NCBI GenBank assembly: GCA_017628775.1
Contig: JAGBYN010000004.1
Location: 1-5,840, forward strand
Length of the DNA stretch: 5,840 bases
Direction of reading: 5' to 3'
From: Bacteroidaceae bacterium
GTDB lineage: Bacteria; Bacteroidota; Bacteroidia; Bacteroidales; Bacteroidaceae
Each line of letters starts with the position of its first letter. Position 1 is the first letter of the stretch. The position numbers and the translations under genes are program-made. The notes beneath the pieces are model-generated. The model did not search any database. It worked only from the letters and a program-made list of their open reading frames with translations, and was not told where the DNA came from. Of this stretch, positions 4,784 to 5,840 are shown in pieces.

Positions 4784-5840
4784 ATGAAAAGATTACTCTT
4801 AGGAGATGAAGCCATTGCTCTTGGCGCCGTTCATGCCGGCATTGGTGGCGTTTACGCTTATCCTGGAACGCCCTCCACTGAAATAACAGAATTTATTCAG
4901 GGTGATGCGCTCGCTACAGAGCGTGGTGTGCACAGCCGTTGGTGTACGAATGAAAAGACTGCTATGGAAGCAGCGCTCGGAATGTCGTATGCCGGTAAGC
5001 GTGCGTTGGTGTGCATGAAGCACGTGGGTATGAATGTTGCGGCGGATGCTTTTGTGAACTCCGCCATCACGGGTGTTCACGGCGGTATCGTAATTGTGGC
5101 GGCAGATGACCCCTCTATGCACTCTAGTCAGAACGAGCAGGACAGCCGTTTCTATGCATCCTTCGCTCTTGTTCCTACCTTCGAACCCTCGAATCAGCAA
5201 GAGGCGTACGACATGATGGAGAGTGCTTTCACGTTGTCTGAAACATTGAAGGAACCCGTAGTATTGCGCGTCGTTACACGCCTTGCCCACAGCCGTGCGG
5301 CAGTAGAAGTGCGCGAAGCGCGTGAGTTGCAAAACCTCGGCATTTGTGAAGAACGTTGGGTGCTTCTTCCCGGCATTGCACGTCAACGCTATGCGGCGCT
5401 TATCGCAAAGCAAGACGATATGCTTAAGGCATCTGCCGACTCATTATATAATAAGGTAGAGAAAGGTGGTAGTGGCAAACTCGGCATTATTGCTTGCGGT
5501 ATTGCTTACAACTATGTAAAGGAAGTGGTAGGCAATGATGCGAACGTGTTGAAGGTAAGCCAGTATCCCCTCCCCGAAGATGCCGTCCGCGCATTGGCAC
5601 AGGAAAATGACGCTGTGCTTGTTGTAGAAGACGGTCAGCCTGTTGTGGAACAGCAAGTGAAGGCAATTCTTGGCGGAGCGTATGACGTGAAAGGCCGTTT
5701 GACAGGTGCGCTTCCCCGTACGGGAGAATTGACACCCGATAACGTAGCCAAGGCGCTCGGCGTGACTCCCAAGCAGACGCTTCCCGCTTCTGAAATCGTG
5801 GCGCCCCGTCCTCCGCAGTTGTGTCAGGGTTGTGGTCACA
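4784..5840 (+). CDS. iorA: Indolepyruvate:ferredoxin oxidoreductase alpha subunit (3' end outside window)
   Basis: IorA with IorB oxidatively decarboxylates aryl-pyruvates (indolepyruvate, phenylpyruvate, 4-hydroxyphenylpyruvate) to aryl-acetyl-CoA, reducing ferredoxin. It is a cytoplasmic, oxygen-sensitive enzyme of anaerobes using thiamine diphosphate and iron-sulfur clusters. The frame is open from ATG 4784 to the window end, 352 codons, about two thirds of the family's usual length. The N terminus MKRLLLGDEAIALGA and the following VYAYPGTPSTEITEF (23-37) are typical of the 2-oxoacid:ferredoxin oxidoreductase alpha N-terminal domain. NEKTAMEAALGMSYAG (56-71) carries conserved Glu57, and ADDPSMHSSQNEQDSR (107-122) is highly characteristic of IorA. 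A middle transketolase-C-like domain follows (about 230-320), with VVEDGQPVVE (280-289). RPPQLCQGCGH (342-352) opens the thiamine-diphosphate domain. That domain and the expected C-terminal ferredoxin domain lie beyond the window; iorB would be expected next. No Shine-Dalgarno is seen. Confidence 0.94.
   Translation, partial: MKRLLLGDEAIALGAVHAGIGGVYAYPGTPSTEITEFIQGDALATERGVHSRWCTNEKTAMEAALGMSYAGKRALVCMKHVGMNVAADAFVNSAITGVHGGIVIVAADDPSMHSSQNEQDSRFYASFALVPTFEPSNQQEAYDMMESAFTLSETLKEPVVLRVVTRLAHSRAAVEVREARELQNLGICEERWVLLPGIARQRYAALIAKQDDMLKASADSLYNKVEKGGSGKLGIIACGIAYNYVKEVVGNDANVLKVSQYPLPEDAVRALAQENDAVLVVEDGQPVVEQQVKAILGGAYDVKGRLTGALPRTGELTPDNVAKALGVTPKQTLPASEIVAPRPPQLCQGCGH

Noticed and set aside
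4799..5413. 204-codon minus-strand open frame
   Set aside because: It lies wholly opposite iorA, whose plus-strand frame encodes clear family motifs. The antisense product (rich in His, Arg and Cys) resembles no family I know.
5444..5839. 131-codon minus-strand open frame running to the window edge
   Set aside because: It is antisense to the second half of the visible iorA frame and has no motif of its own.
1..5840. Mobile elements, CRISPR arrays, phage or toxin-antitoxin genes
   Set aside because: No spaced direct repeats, transposase or integrase motifs, or terminal inverted repeats with target duplications were seen. The tRNA is not followed by an attachment-site repeat or integrase within the window.

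Overview
The window reads as ordinary chromosome of a Bacteroidota anaerobe, most likely Bacteroidales and of Prevotella/Bacteroides type. This rests on four things: promoter elements of the form TAnnTTTG, the absence of Shine-Dalgarno sequences before every start codon, AT-rich leaders, and the gene set (class 1B PyrK/PyrD, YafV-like omega-amidase, IorA). The genus is inferred from recalled protein flavour, not from a search.

Layout. Positions 1-82 hold a leftward terminator. Positions 83-1501 (minus) encode MnmE, the GTPase of tRNA wobble-uridine modification. Positions 1502-1673 are a gene-free gap with a strong 15-bp hairpin just after pyrD and a third copy of its core. Positions 1674-2582 (minus) encode PyrD, and 2585-3370 (minus) encode PyrK. 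These two subunits form the NAD-linked dihydroorotate dehydrogenase of pyrimidine synthesis and are separated by 2 bases. Positions 3371-3640 are a divergent regulatory gap. Positions 3641-3715 (plus) are tRNA-Val(UAC), with its own promoter and a textbook terminator. Positions 3900-4670 (plus) encode a carbon-nitrogen hydrolase of the omega-amidase type, behind its own promoter. Position 4784 to the window end (plus) is the first two thirds of iorA, the alpha subunit of indolepyruvate:ferredoxin oxidoreductase.

How the genes fit together. The leftward block pairs UMP synthesis (pyrK-pyrD, one transcript) with tRNA modification (mnmE, either read through or separately promoted). The rightward block contains two enzymes that both handle 2-oxo acids linked to amino-acid transamination. 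The omega-amidase removes 2-oxoglutaramate/2-oxosuccinamate, and IorA oxidises aryl-pyruvates. A functional link is plausible but inferred.

I found no mobile element, CRISPR array, phage gene, toxin system or undescribed system. The items most worth a second look are the alternating repeat between pyrD and mnmE, the omega-amidase/iorA pairing, and the cysteine-rich tail of PyrK.
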